Origin: Neogemmobacter tilapiae
Lineage (GTDB): Bacteria > Pseudomonadota > Alphaproteobacteria > Rhodobacterales > Rhodobacteraceae
DNA length: 64,000 bases
Direction: 5' to 3'
Assembly (NCBI RefSeq): GCF_014652215.1
Contig: NZ_BMYJ01000001.1
Span: 372,001 to 436,000, forward strand
In this document: positions 22,929-32,655 of the stretch, one piece after another
How the letters are laid out: each line of letters begins with the position of its first letter
Numbering within the stretch: position 1 is the stretch's first letter
Program-made: the position numbers and the translations under genes
Notes under the pieces: model-generated
Told to the model about the DNA's origin: nothing
Database searches by the model: none
Seen by the model: the letters and a program-made list of their open reading frames with translations, nothing else

Positions 22929-22931
22929 GGA

Positions 22932-24398
22932 TCAGCCCTTTTCATAACCATCGCGGATCATCCGGTTCAGCGCCATCACGCCCCAGCCGGTCGCCCCTTT
23001 GGGGGCCAGAGCTGTTTCACCCTTGGTCAGGGCTGTACCCGCAATATCCAAGTGAATCCAAGGGGTTCCCTCTTTGACAAAGCGTTGCAAGAACTGCGCC
23101 GCCGTGATCGCCCCGCCGTCCCGGCCGCCGACGTTCATCATATCGGCAATCCGACTGTCGAGCTTTTTGTCATAAGCCGCCCCCATCGGCATCCGCCAAG
23201 CGCCTTCACCTTCGGCCACGGCCGCTTTCAGGAAAGCCCCGCAGAAGGCATCATCATTCGAGAAAACGCCCGTATTCTCATGCCCCAAGGCGATGATGAT
23301 CGCCCCCGTCAGCGTCGCCAGATCAATCATCCCCACCGGATTGAACCGTTCCTGTGCATACCACATCACATCGGCCAGCACCAAACGCCCTTCGGCATCC
23401 GTGTTGATCACCTCGATCGTGTCGCCCTTCATCGAACGCACCACATCGCCCGGACGCTGCGCCTTGCCGTCGGGCATGTTTTCGACCAGCCCAACCAGCC
23501 CCACGACATGCGCTTTCGCCCCGCGCAGGGCCAAGGTCTTCATCACCCCCGCCACAACGCCCGCGCCGCCCATGTCCATCGTCATCTCTTCCATCCCGCC
23601 CGCGGGCTTGATGGAAATGCCGCCCGTGTCGAACACCACGCCCTTGCCGATCAAAGCCAAAGGCGCGCCTTCCGCCCCTTTCCACTGCATCACAACGATC
23701 TTCGACGGGCTTTCCGACCCCTGCCCCACACCCAACAGCGAACCCATGCCAAGGTCGGCCATTTGAGATTCTTCCAGAACCTCGACCTCGATCCCCAGCT
23801 TTTTCAAGTCCAGCAGTCGCGCCGCGAAATCCTCGGTCGTCAGCACATTCGCCGGTTCATTCACCAGATCGCGGGTAAAGGCCACGCCCTCGGCCAAAGC
23901 GAGCAAGGGGGCTGCCAAAGCAGTCACCGCATCGACATCTGCCACGGCAAAGGTCAGCGCCCCGGGTGTCTTTTGTTCGCCCGTCTTGTGCGTGGTAAAG
24001 GTATAGGCCTTCAGCACCGAACCAAAGGCCACCTGCGCCATCTGCTCCTGCGCCTCGCCCAGAACCAGCGTGCCCGCCTTGTGCAAGCCCTTGCCAATCG
24101 TGGCCCCGGCCTTGCGCGCTTGTTCCACCGTCGCTTTGCGCTCCAGCCGCACAACCTGCACCACTTCCGACGCCAACCCTGCAGGCCATTGGATTTCCAG
24201 CGATTCTCCCGCTTTCAGCTTGCCGAAAGCCTCCGACGCCCCAACCCGCGCCACAGCGCCCTTGGTCAGCTTGTCCAACCGCCGCGCCGCCACGCCCAAA
24301 CGTCCACCTTCCGGCAGAAACACGACGATCTTGCCCGCAACTTGGGCCAGATTGTCTAGATCAGGGGCGGCAAAGGTGGGAATGACGGGCAGCGGCAT
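22932..24398 (-). CDS. pepA: leucyl aminopeptidase (M17)
   Basis: The start is set at ATG 24398 (GAGG upstream); an ATG at 24422 would add 8 residues. The 488-residue product has the M17 catalytic domain in its second half, with the signature NTDAEGRLVLADVMWYA and metal/active residues in LIGKGVVFDTGGISIKPAGGMEEMTMDMGGAG. It is a cytoplasmic two-metal hexameric exopeptidase removing N-terminal residues. Divergent from lptF, with 134 bases between. Gene order pepA next to holC and lptFG is common in Rhodobacterales. Confidence 0.95.
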   Translation of the reverse strand: MPLPVIPTFAAPDLDNLAQVAGKIVVFLPEGGRLGVAARRLDKLTKGAVARVGASEAFGKLKAGESLEIQWPAGLASEVVQVVRLERKATVEQARKAGATIGKGLHKAGTLVLGEAQEQMAQVAFGSVLKAYTFTTHKTGEQKTPGALTFAVADVDAVTALAAPLLALAEGVAFTRDLVNEPANVLTTEDFAARLLDLKKLGIEVEVLEESQMADLGMGSLLGVGQGSESPSKIVVMQWKGAEGAPLALIGKGVVFDTGGISIKPAGGMEEMTMDMGGAGVVAGVMKTLALRGAKAHVVGLVGLVENMPDGKAQRPGDVVRSMKGDTIEVINTDAEGRLVLADVMWYAQERFNPVGMIDLATLTGAIIIALGHENTGVFSNDDAFCGAFLKAAVAEGEGAWRMPMGAAYDKKLDSRIADMMNVGGRDGGAITAAQFLQRFVKEGTPWIHLDIAGTALTKGETALAPKGATGWGVMALNRMIRDGYEKG

Positions 24399-24532
24399 GG
24401 GAACCTCGGGGGCAAGTGGCATGGTTTCGCCGGAACCCTAGCCTTGCCCCCGCCCAAAGGCCAGATGCCAGTTTCCCCCGCCCCCCAAATCGTTTAGCGT
24501 CGCCCTAACTTTCGGGGGAAGGTGGTCTGCGC

Positions 24533-25645
24533 GTGTCGAGATTCGACAGGTATCTTTTGTCGCAATTGCTGGCACTGTTCGGGTTCTTCTCGTTGGTGCT
24601 TGTGGCGATCTATTGGGTCAACCGGGCCGTCGGCCTGTTTGACAAGCTGATTGGTGATGGTCAGTCTGCCCTTGTTTTTCTAGAATTTTCTGCCCTGACC
24701 CTGCCCAATGTCATTCGCCTTGTCCTGCCCATTTCCGCCTTTATCGCCACGGTCTATGCGACCAACCGTCTGGCTTCGGAATCGGAACTGGTGGTGATGC
24801 AGGCCACCGGGTTTTCGGCATTCCGTCTGGCGCGGCCTGTCGTTTATTTCGGGCTGATCGTGGCGCTGATGATGCTGATCCTGATGCATGTTCTGGTGCC
24901 CGCCAGCCGCACCATGCTGGCCCTGCGGACGGCGGAAATTTCGCAAAACGTCACCGCCCGGTTCCTGAACGATGGGCAGTTCATGCATCCGTCCGATGGT
25001 GTCACGCTTTACATCCGCGAAATCACCCCGACCGGCGAATTGCTGGACCTTTACCTGAACGACAACCGTTCCAGCGGCCAACAAGTGACCTATACCGCCA
25101 CACGTGCCTTGCTCGTACGCGGTGAAACAGGGGCCAAGCTGGTCATGGTCGACGGCATGATTCAGGCCCTGCGCGACAGTCGTCTGGCGGTGACACGTTT
25201 TGCCGATTTCACCTATGATCTGGGTGACGTGATTGGTGGCAGCGAGACCGCAGGCCGCACGATTGATGAACTTTCCACCGCCGAACTCTTCCGGGCCGAT
25301 CCAGCAGTTGTGGAAGAAACCGGCGAAACGCGGGCGGCGTTTCTGTTCGAGGCGCACAGTCGTTTCGCCCAGCCCTTCCTGGCCCTAGCCGCTGCCCTAA
25401 TCGGCTTTGCGGCGCTTGTGTCAGGCGGGTTCAGTCGCTTTGGCCTGTGGCCACAGGTGGGGCTGGCAGTCTTGTTGCTGATCTTTGTGCAGATGATCAA
25501 CACCGGGGCCACCAGCGCCGGATTGAAGCGTGAAAGCGCCGTTTTGCTGGCCTACCTCGCCCCCATCATCGGCGTCGGTATCGCCACCTTCATACTTTGG
25601 CAATCGCAATGGTCCCGGCGCCGGCCCAAGGCGGTGGCCGCATGA
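24533..25645 (+). CDS. lptF: LPS export ABC transporter permease LptF
   Basis: A GTG start at 24533 follows a GGGGAAGG site. The 370-residue protein has the YjgP/YjgQ plan: three N-terminal membrane helices (LLSQLLALFGFFSLVLVAIYWV; LPNVIRLVLPISAFIATVYA; VVYFGLIVALMMLILMHVLV), a periplasmic beta-jellyroll (about 130-260), then three C-terminal helices. LptF and LptG form the inner-membrane channel that, powered by LptB, extracts LPS and passes it to LptC. It overlaps lptG by ATGA. Confidence 0.95.
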   Translation: MSRFDRYLLSQLLALFGFFSLVLVAIYWVNRAVGLFDKLIGDGQSALVFLEFSALTLPNVIRLVLPISAFIATVYATNRLASESELVVMQATGFSAFRLARPVVYFGLIVALMMLILMHVLVPASRTMLALRTAEISQNVTARFLNDGQFMHPSDGVTLYIREITPTGELLDLYLNDNRSSGQQVTYTATRALLVRGETGAKLVMVDGMIQALRDSRLAVTRFADFTYDLGDVIGGSETAGRTIDELSTAELFRADPAVVEETGETRAAFLFEAHSRFAQPFLALAAALIGFAALVSGGFSRFGLWPQVGLAVLLLIFVQMINTGATSAGLKRESAVLLAYLAPIIGVGIATFILWQSQWSRRRPKAVAA

Positions 25646-26736
25646 CGCTTTCGCTTTATATTGCCCGGCGCTTTGCTGGGATGCTGGGGCGAGTCTTCCT
25701 TGTGTTCTTCGGCATCCTCTTGCTGATCGACACGCTGGAACAGCTTCGCCGCTTTTCCGATGCCGGCATCGGCCTGACGCAGGCGTTGGAACTGGGCCTG
25801 TTGAACGTCCCCTCCAGCCTTTACCGCATCCTGCCGCTGATCCTGATCCTATCGGCGATCGCGCTGTTCCTTGGTCTGGCGCGGTCGTCCGAACTGGTGG
25901 TCGTCCGCGCCGCTGGTCGGTCGGGCCTGCGGTTTCTTATGACGCCAGTCATCGTCGCTCTGCTGTTCGGGGCCTTGGTCGTGGCAGTGCTCAATCCCAT
26001 CGTTGCCGGTACCTCGCGGCTGTATGATCAGCGTTGGGCGGAACTGGCGCATGGCGATGCCCAGGCCTTTTCGGTCAGCGAAGGCGGGCTTTGGCTGCGA
26101 CAGGGCGGCGATGACGGACAGACCGTCATTCATGCGGGACGCGCCAATGGTGAAGGGACCGAGCTTTACGATGTCACCTTCCTGACCTTTGATCCCGACG
26201 GCCTGCCTCTGCGCCGCATTCTGGCCGACAGCGCGCAACTTGTCCCCGGCGAATGGCGGCTGACCGGAGCCAAGGCATGGACGCTGGACGCCCAAAACCC
26301 CGAGGCGGTGTCGGTTGTGGAAACCACAGCGAACCTGCCCTCGGACCTGACAGGGGACGCCATCCGCGACAGTTTCGGCACGCCCGAGGCGGTGCCCTTC
26401 TGGCAATTGCCTGATTTCATCGCAGGGCTGGAAAAGGCAGGCTTTTCGGCACGGGCCTATCGGGTCTGGTTCCAAATGGAACTGGCCCAACCCCTTCTGC
26501 TGGCGGCGATGGTTCTGCTTGCAGCGGGCTTTACCATGCGCCATGCCCGTTTCGGCGGCACGGGGATGCGGGTTCTGGTGGCCCTGCTGGCCGGTTTCGG
26601 CACGTTCTTCATAAGGAATTTCGCGCAAGTGTTGGGCGACAATGGCCAAATCCCGATTCTGATGGCCGCATGGGCCCCGCCTGCCGCGGCCGTTTTGGCC
26701 GCTATGGGCCTGCTTTTGCATCTCGAGGATGGCTGA
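25642..26736 (+). CDS. lptG: LPS export ABC transporter permease LptG
   Basis: The start ATG 25642 overlaps the lptF stop. The 364-residue paralogue of LptF has helices at the N-terminus (GMLGRVFLVFFGILLLIDTLEQL; RILPLILILSAIALFLGLA; VIVALLFGALVVAVLNPIVAG), a periplasmic domain, and C-terminal helices (LLLAAMVLLAAGFTM, VLVALLAGFGTFFI, AAAVLAAMGLLLHL). It partners LptF. It overlaps lptD by one base (TGATG), so the three genes are a translationally coupled export unit. Confidence 0.95.
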   Translation: MTLSLYIARRFAGMLGRVFLVFFGILLLIDTLEQLRRFSDAGIGLTQALELGLLNVPSSLYRILPLILILSAIALFLGLARSSELVVVRAAGRSGLRFLMTPVIVALLFGALVVAVLNPIVAGTSRLYDQRWAELAHGDAQAFSVSEGGLWLRQGGDDGQTVIHAGRANGEGTELYDVTFLTFDPDGLPLRRILADSAQLVPGEWRLTGAKAWTLDAQNPEAVSVVETTANLPSDLTGDAIRDSFGTPEAVPFWQLPDFIAGLEKAGFSARAYRVWFQMELAQPLLLAAMVLLAAGFTMRHARFGGTGMRVLVALLAGFGTFFIRNFAQVLGDNGQIPILMAAWAPPAAAVLAAMGLLLHLEDG

Positions 26737-28859
26737 TGTTCCGCTGTCTTCTTCTGATCCTTTTGCTTCTGCCCCTGCCCCTTGCCGCGCAGGATCTGGC
26801 CACTTTGGTTGCCGACCGAGTTGCTGTTAGCGGCCAGTCGATCCTGATCGCCGAAGGCAATGTCGAGGTTTTGTATCGCGGCCAGCGCCTGCGGGCCGCT
26901 AAGATCATCTATGACCGCAGCGCCGACCGACTGGCGATTGCCGGGCCGATCTGGCTAACCGACGAAAAAGGCAATGTCATTCAGGCCCAGCAAGCCGATC
27001 TGGCCGCCGATCTGACCGAAGGGGTCTTGACCTCGGCCCGCATGGTCATGGACCAAAAACTGCAAATCGCCGCCGATCAGATTGCCCGGCGCGAGGGGCG
27101 CTATACCGAACTGACGAACACCGTCGCCTCCAGCTGCAAGGTCTGCGGCGGTCGGGCGCCGCTTTGGGAAATCCGCGCCAGTAAGATCACTCATGACCAG
27201 CAAGCCCAGCAGCTTTATTTTGATGATGCCACGCTGCGGATGGCCGGGGTTCCCATCTTTTATCTGCCCCGTATGCGCGTGCCCGACCCGACGCTTGACC
27301 GTTCCTCGGGCTTTCTGGTGCCCCGTCTCCGCTCCACTTCCGCCCAAGGCACGGGGATCAAGATCCCCTATTTCCTGACCCTCGGCCCCAGCCGTGACCT
27401 GACCTTTACCCCCTATGTCACCACCAAGGGCACACGCTCCATCGACCTGCGCTATCGGCAGGCCTTTGCCACCGGCAGCATCGAGGCAAACGGCGCGCTG
27501 TCCTATGACGACCTTCTGCCCGGCGAGCGGCGCGGTTACTTCCTCGGCACCGGCGCTTTTGACCTGCCCGCCGCTTTCAAGCTGACCTTCCGGCTGGAAC
27601 AGGTCTCGGACCCGGCCTATTTCCTTGACTATGGCATTTCCGAAAAAGACCGCCTGGACAGCCGCATCGAAGTCACCCGCACCCGCCGCAACGAATACAT
27701 TCAGGCGCGGCTCGTGTCGTTCCAGTCGATCCGCGAAGGCGAAAGCAACGAAACCATCCCCTATCTTCTGGGGGACGTGACCTTTCACCGCCGTTTCAGT
27801 GGCGGCTTTCTGGGCGGCGAGGCTGGCCTGCGCTTTCAGACCCACAGCCATGCCCGCCGCTCCACTGAAATCTTCGATCTCGACGGCGACGGCCATGCAG
27901 ATGGCCGCGATCTGAGCCGCGTTTCGACGCGGCTGGACTGGCAACGCAACTGGGTTCTGCCCGCCGGCATTCTGGGCACCACGATGGGCGAGCTGTCCGC
28001 CGATGTTTATGACATCCAGCAGGATGCCGTTTATGCCGGCCGCACCACCCGCTTCGACGCCGCAGGTGCCGTCGAACTCCGCTGGCCCTGGGTCGCGGCG
28101 GGGGAAAAAGCCAGCTATGTCGTCGAACCCATCCTGCAACTTGTGGTGAACAGCCGCACCCAGCCCGACCTGCCGAATGAAGATTCGGCGCTGGTCGAAT
28201 GGGACGAGGGCAACCTGTTTTCGATGCATCGCTTTGCCGGTTCTGATGCCCGCGAAAGGGGCATTCGGGCGAACCTTGGCCTAAGCTGGACCCGCTATGA
28301 CGCCACCGGCTGGTCTTTGGGCGGCACCGTGGGCCGTGTCTTCCGCGCCGATGATCTGGGACAATTCGGGGCCTCCTCCGGCCTTGACGGCCGCGCCTCT
28401 GATTGGCTGATGGCTTGGCAGATTGCCACGCCCGAAGGTCTGACCTTCACCAACCGCTACATCCTGTCCGATGATTTCGAACCCACCAAGGCCGAAGCCC
28501 GGCTTGATCTGTCGCGTGATCGCTATGGGCTTTCGGGTTCCTATGTTCTGGTCAAGGCCGATCCTTTGGAAGGTCGCCTCATCGACACCTCCGAGCTTTA
28601 TCTCGACGGTAGCTATACCTTTGCCGGAAACTGGACGGCCAAGGCCAGCGCAAGGCACGATTTCATCGCCGACCGGGCCACTACGGCTGGGGTCGGTCTG
28701 GAATTCCGCAACGAATGCCTGTCGGTCGATCTTTCTCTCTCGCGTCGCTTCACATCCTCGACTAGTGTGCAGCCGACCACCGATTTCGGCCTTCAGGTCG
28801 ATCTTCTGGGATTTGGCGGGGGGCAGGCCGCAGGTCCGGCCCGCACCTGCCGACGCTGA
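26736..28859 (+). CDS. lptD: LPS assembly outer-membrane protein LptD
   Basis: Start ATG 26736 opens a signal peptide (FRCLLLILLLLPLPLAAQ). Residues about 25-165 form the OstA/LptA-like periplasmic domain (SILIAEGNVEVLYRGQRLRAAKIIYDRSADRLAIAGPIWLTD), followed by the LptD barrel region. A Cys-Lys-Val-Cys pair (SCKVCGGRAPLWEIRA) and a C-terminal Cys pair (NECLS, ARTCRR) are candidates for the disulfides needed for barrel maturation. The 707-residue length is normal. It inserts LPS in the outer leaflet. It is followed by SurA, the chaperone that delivers it. Confidence 0.95.
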   Translation: MFRCLLLILLLLPLPLAAQDLATLVADRVAVSGQSILIAEGNVEVLYRGQRLRAAKIIYDRSADRLAIAGPIWLTDEKGNVIQAQQADLAADLTEGVLTSARMVMDQKLQIAADQIARREGRYTELTNTVASSCKVCGGRAPLWEIRASKITHDQQAQQLYFDDATLRMAGVPIFYLPRMRVPDPTLDRSSGFLVPRLRSTSAQGTGIKIPYFLTLGPSRDLTFTPYVTTKGTRSIDLRYRQAFATGSIEANGALSYDDLLPGERRGYFLGTGAFDLPAAFKLTFRLEQVSDPAYFLDYGISEKDRLDSRIEVTRTRRNEYIQARLVSFQSIREGESNETIPYLLGDVTFHRRFSGGFLGGEAGLRFQTHSHARRSTEIFDLDGDGHADGRDLSRVSTRLDWQRNWVLPAGILGTTMGELSADVYDIQQDAVYAGRTTRFDAAGAVELRWPWVAAGEKASYVVEPILQLVVNSRTQPDLPNEDSALVEWDEGNLFSMHRFAGSDARERGIRANLGLSWTRYDATGWSLGGTVGRVFRADDLGQFGASSGLDGRASDWLMAWQIATPEGLTFTNRYILSDDFEPTKAEARLDLSRDRYGLSGSYVLVKADPLEGRLIDTSELYLDGSYTFAGNWTAKASARHDFIADRATTAGVGLEFRNECLSVDLSLSRRFTSSTSVQPTTDFGLQVDLLGFGGGQAAGPARTCRR

Positions 28860-28875
28860 ACATAGGCAAGACGTG

Positions 28876-30150
28876 ATGACATTGACCGGAAAGACCATGA
28901 CGCGCTGGACCCTTGCTTTCACCACGGCCCTTGGCCTTTCCCTTGCCGCAACCCTGCCCGCCCCGGCGCAGGAAAGCCCCTTTGCCCCCCGCATGATCAT
29001 CAACGATCAGGTGATTTCCTGGTATGAACTGGAACAGCGAATGCAGTTCATGCGCCTGCTGCGCGCGCCCGGCGATCTCGAGAAAGAGGCGCTGAAGGCG
29101 CTGATGGAAGACCGGCTTCGTATGCAAGAGGCCAAAAAGCTGGGTGTGGAACTGACCGAAGAGCAGATCAAGCGCGGGATGGAGGAATTCGCCTCGCGCG
29201 CCAATCTGACGGCCGATCAATTCATCACCGCACTGGCCCAAGAAGGCGTCGCCGCCGAAACCTTCCGCGATTTTGTGATGGCTGGCTTGGCTTGGCGCGA
29301 TGTGGTGCGCGCGAAATTCGGCTCGCAAGCCAGCGCGACCGACACCGACATCGACCGATTCCTCACCAATCAGGGCAAGGTCGCGGGCGTTCAGGTGCTG
29401 ATGTCGGAACTGGTGATCCCCGCCCCGCCGGGCCGCGAGGATGAGGTGATGGCTTTGGCCCTGCAATTGTCCGACAGCGTGGTCGGCGAAGGGGCCTTTG
29501 CTTCTGCCGCGCGTGAATATTCGGCCTCGGGTTCCAAAGGCCGAGGCGGGCGGTTGGACTGGCTGCCCTTGGCCAATCTGCCGGGCGCCATTGCGCCTGT
29601 GGTTCTGGGCTTGGCCCCCGGCGAAACGTCCGATCCGGTGGCCATTCCCGGGGCCGTGGCGCTGTTCCAACTGCGCGGTATTCTGGAAGAAAGCACCGAG
29701 ACCGCCGAATCGACGCAAGTGGAATATGCCCAGATCGCCCTGCCGAATGACGGGGCCTTTGACAGCGCGGTAGGTGCCATCATGGGGCAGGCCGAAACCT
29801 GCGATCAGCTTTACACCGCCCTGCCCGGCGGCGGGGTCAGCCGCCAGACGGCGACGATGGCCGCACTTCCGGGCGATGTCGCCATGGCCTTGGCGGGGCT
29901 TGATCAGGGTGAATATTCGACGACCGTGGTTCAGGGCAGTTCGCGCCTGCTGCTTATGATGTGCCTGCGTCAACCCGTGCCGCAAGAACCGGAAATGGGC
30001 ATGGGCACTGAACCGCCAAAATCCCGCGCGGATGGCAAGGATCCCAAGCGCGAGGCGATCCGCGAACAGCTGATCAACCGCAAACTGGGCCTTTTGTCCG
30101 ACAACTGGCTGGCCGATCTGCGCGCCAATGCGATCATCCGTGAACCCTGA
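28876..30150 (+). CDS. surA: periplasmic peptidyl-prolyl isomerase/chaperone SurA-like
   Basis: ATG 28876 is used; ATG 28897 gives a slightly better signal peptide (TRWTLAFTTALGLSLAATLPAPAQ). The mature protein has the SurA N-domain (MIINDQVISWYELEQRMQFMRLL...ALKALMEDRLRMQEAKKLGVELTEEQI) and a parvulin-like PPIase region (FASAAREYSASGSKGRGGRLDWLPLANLPGAIAPVVLGLAPGETSDPV) at about residues 205-280, then a degenerate C-terminal region. It escorts outer-membrane barrels such as LptD, whose gene precedes it by 16 bases. The neighbour pdxA starts inside its end. Confidence 0.9.
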   Translation: MTLTGKTMTRWTLAFTTALGLSLAATLPAPAQESPFAPRMIINDQVISWYELEQRMQFMRLLRAPGDLEKEALKALMEDRLRMQEAKKLGVELTEEQIKRGMEEFASRANLTADQFITALAQEGVAAETFRDFVMAGLAWRDVVRAKFGSQASATDTDIDRFLTNQGKVAGVQVLMSELVIPAPPGREDEVMALALQLSDSVVGEGAFASAAREYSASGSKGRGGRLDWLPLANLPGAIAPVVLGLAPGETSDPVAIPGAVALFQLRGILEESTETAESTQVEYAQIALPNDGAFDSAVGAIMGQAETCDQLYTALPGGGVSRQTATMAALPGDVAMALAGLDQGEYSTTVVQGSSRLLLMMCLRQPVPQEPEMGMGTEPPKSRADGKDPKREAIREQLINRKLGLLSDNWLADLRANAIIREP

Positions 30151-31117
30151 TCTGCCCCCTATCGCGCTGACCTGCGGCGAACCTGCGGGCATCGGCCCGG
30201 AACTCGCCCCCAAAGCCTTGGCCTCGGGTGTGCCCTTCTTCTTGCTGGGCGACCCGCGGCATCTGCCCGACGGCACGGACTGGACCGCCATTTCCGCCCC
30301 CGATCAGGTGGCCCGTGTCCGCAAGGGCAGCCTGCCCGTGCTGATCCACACCTTCCCCGGCGAAACTCGTCCCGGCCAACCCGACCCCGCCGATGCCGCC
30401 GAAGTGGTGGCTGTCATCGCTAAGGCCGTGTCGCTGGTGCAGGCCGGTCAGGCCAGCGCCGTTTGCACCCTGCCGATCCACAAAAAGGCCCTGCAAACGG
30501 GTGCTGGCTTCGCCTTTCCAGGCCATACTGAATATTTGGCGGCTCTTGCAGGCGTGCCCCGTGTGGTGATGATGCTGGCCTGCGATGAATTGCGTGTGGT
30601 GCCCGTCACCATCCATATCGCGCTGGATCAGGTCGCCACGCAACTGACCCCCGAATTGCTGGAAGACACGATCCGCATCACCCACCGCGCCTTGCAGCAG
30701 GATTTCGGCCTTGAAAACCCAAGGCTAGCCATCGCAGGCCTAAATCCCCACGCAGGCGAAGGCGGGGCGATGGGCACGGACGAGCCTCGCGTGATCCTGC
30801 CCGTGATGGAACGCCTGCGGGCCGAAGGCCTGCGGCTAACCGGCCCCCATCCCGCCGACACGATGTTCCACGCCGCCGCCCGCGCCCGCTATGACGCCGC
30901 GATCTGCATGTATCACGATCAAGCGCTGATCCCGATCAAGACCATCGACTTTGCGGGCGGCGTGAATGTCACCCTCGGCCTGCCTTTCGTGCGCACCTCG
31001 CCCGACCACGGCACGGCGTTTGATATCGCGGGCAAGGGGCGGGCCGAGGCCACCAGCACCATCGCCGCCCTGCGCATGGCTGCACAACTGGCGACCCGTC
31101 GGCGCGCGGGGGCATAG
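30128..31117 (+). CDS. pdxA: 4-hydroxythreonine-4-phosphate dehydrogenase
   Basis: A 329-residue PdxA with GEPAGIGPELAPKAL at the N-terminus, LPIHKKALQTGAGFAFPGHTEYLAALAG (metal/substrate His), GLNPHAGEGGAMGTDE, and MYHDQALIPIKTIDFAGGVNVTLGLPFVRTSPDHGTAFDIAGKG, all diagnostic. It makes the amino-ketone precursor of pyridoxal phosphate with NAD+. ATG 30128 overlaps surA by 23 bases; GTG 30140 is an alternative start. The surA-pdxA pair is ancient; in enterobacteria rsmA follows, but here it is at 56 kb. Confidence 0.95.
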   Translation: MRSSVNPDLPPIALTCGEPAGIGPELAPKALASGVPFFLLGDPRHLPDGTDWTAISAPDQVARVRKGSLPVLIHTFPGETRPGQPDPADAAEVVAVIAKAVSLVQAGQASAVCTLPIHKKALQTGAGFAFPGHTEYLAALAGVPRVVMMLACDELRVVPVTIHIALDQVATQLTPELLEDTIRITHRALQQDFGLENPRLAIAGLNPHAGEGGAMGTDEPRVILPVMERLRAEGLRLTGPHPADTMFHAAARARYDAAICMYHDQALIPIKTIDFAGGVNVTLGLPFVRTSPDHGTAFDIAGKGRAEATSTIAALRMAAQLATRRRAGA

Positions 31118-31166
31118 GCCGTTTCCCTTGCTGCCCATAAAAAAGGCAGCTAAGCGGGACGGCATC

Positions 31167-32558
31167 ATGACCCAAGAAAATCATTTCCTGTCCCACACCC
31201 GTGGGCTTGCCCTTTTGTCGCTGCCGATCATCGGCGGCCATCTGGCCAATTTTGCGCTGCATGTCACCGATACGGTGATGATGGGCTGGTATGGCGTGAC
31301 CGAACTCGCCGCCCTGGTTCTGGCCACCTCGACCTATTTCTTTCTGTTCATACTCGGCTCGGGTGTCAGCATCGGCCTGATGGGCCTGCTTTCCACCGCG
31401 CTTGGGCGCGGGGATGAGGTTCAGGTTCGCCGCGATACCCGCATGGGTCTGTGGTTTTCCATTGGCTATGGCTTGGTCATGGCGCTGCCGTTGTTCTGGT
31501 CGGAATCCCTGCTGATTGCCCTGGGGCAAAAACCCGAACTGGCGGGGCTGGCGCAGGATTATCTGCGCATTGCCGGGTTCGGCATGGTTCCGGCGCTGGT
31601 GGCTGCGGTTCTGCGCAGCTACTTTTCGGCGCTGGAAAAGGCGGGGCTGGTGCTTTGGGTCACGCTGGCCTCGGTGGTTCTGAATGCGGGGCTGAACTGG
31701 GTTTTCATCTTTGGCCGCTACGGGCTGCCAGAAATGGGTGTGCAGGGGGCCGCGATTGCCACGCTGGGAAGCCAGATCTTTGCCACGCTGATCCTGCTGT
31801 ATGTCGCGCATTTCGGACGGGATTTCCGGCGCTTTCACCTGCTGCAACGGTTCTGGCGGCCGGATTGGAATGCGATGGGGAATGTGCTGCGGCTGGGGTT
31901 GCCTGCCGGGTTGACGGCGCTGGCGGAGAGTGGGCTGTTCATCGCGGCCGCGCTGATGATGGGTTGGGTCGGCAAGATTGAACTGGCCGCCCATGGGATT
32001 GCCTTGCAGGTCGGTGCGCTGGCTTTCATGGTCTATATGGGGATTTCCAACGCGACGACGGTGAAGCTGGGGCGGGCCTATGGGGAGGGTGATGCCCTGG
32101 CCATGCAGGGCGTGGTCAAGGCGGCGCTGGTTGTGACGCTGGTGATCTGTGCGACGCTGGTTTCGCTTATCTTGCTGTTCCCGGAACAGATCCTGCGGCT
32201 GTTTTTGGACCCGTCCTCACCCGACGTCGCCGAGATTCTGATTTTCGGGACCAGCCTGCTGACGCTGGCCGCCGCGTTTCAATTGTTTGATGCGATGCAG
32301 GTGCTGGCCTTGGGGTTTTTGCGGGCCGTGAATGATGCCAAGGTTCCGATGTTGCTGGCCAGCTTTTCTTATTGGCTGATCGGCCTACCTTCCAGCTATG
32401 TCCTGGGTTTTATCGTGGGCTGGGGCGGCATGGGAATTTGGATGGGGCTGATCATCGGGTTGGCCGCTGCGGCGGGGCTTTTGATGCTGCGATATTTCCG
32501 GGGGGATTGGTCGGCACGGGTTGGGGTGGAGGAGGTTTCGGCGGGTTTTCACGCGTGA
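31167..32558 (+). CDS. MATE family efflux transporter
   Basis: The start is ATG 31167 (TQENHFLSHTRGLALLSLPIIGGHLANF), 49 bases after pdxA. The 463-residue protein has the twelve-helix MATE pattern of two six-helix bundles; clear helices include LPIIGGHLANFALHVTDTVMMGWYG, LGQKPELAGLAQDYLRIAGFGMVPALVAAVLRSYFSAL and LVVTLVICATLVSLILLF. It belongs to the NorM/DinF-like branch that exports cationic compounds in exchange for Na+ or H+. The substrate cannot be read from sequence. The last codons lie in a 14-bp palindrome (TTTCACGCGTGAAA, 32547-32560). Confidence 0.93.
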   Translation: MTQENHFLSHTRGLALLSLPIIGGHLANFALHVTDTVMMGWYGVTELAALVLATSTYFFLFILGSGVSIGLMGLLSTALGRGDEVQVRRDTRMGLWFSIGYGLVMALPLFWSESLLIALGQKPELAGLAQDYLRIAGFGMVPALVAAVLRSYFSALEKAGLVLWVTLASVVLNAGLNWVFIFGRYGLPEMGVQGAAIATLGSQIFATLILLYVAHFGRDFRRFHLLQRFWRPDWNAMGNVLRLGLPAGLTALAESGLFIAAALMMGWVGKIELAAHGIALQVGALAFMVYMGISNATTVKLGRAYGEGDALAMQGVVKAALVVTLVICATLVSLILLFPEQILRLFLDPSSPDVAEILIFGTSLLTLAAAFQLFDAMQVLALGFLRAVNDAKVPMLLASFSYWLIGLPSSYVLGFIVGWGGMGIWMGLIIGLAAAAGLLMLRYFRGDWSARVGVEEVSAGFHA

Positions 32559-32655
32559 AATCTTGTGTAAGGGATTGTTTTTAAATGTTATTTTGGTTTT
32601 TTTAGCTTTTGGTTAGGCAAGATTGTTGCGCCATGAAGGCGCAACCTTGCGCCTG

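Noticed and set aside
22905-24359. 484-aa plus-strand frame opposite pepA
   Set aside because: Antisense shadow; His/Arg/Gln-rich with no motif, while pepA on the minus strand has all its catalytic motifs.
26955-28229. 424-aa minus-strand frame opposite lptD
   Set aside because: Antisense shadow of lptD with no family features.
28762-30291. 509-aa minus-strand frame opposite surA
   Set aside because: Antisense shadow; surA has a signal peptide and family motifs.
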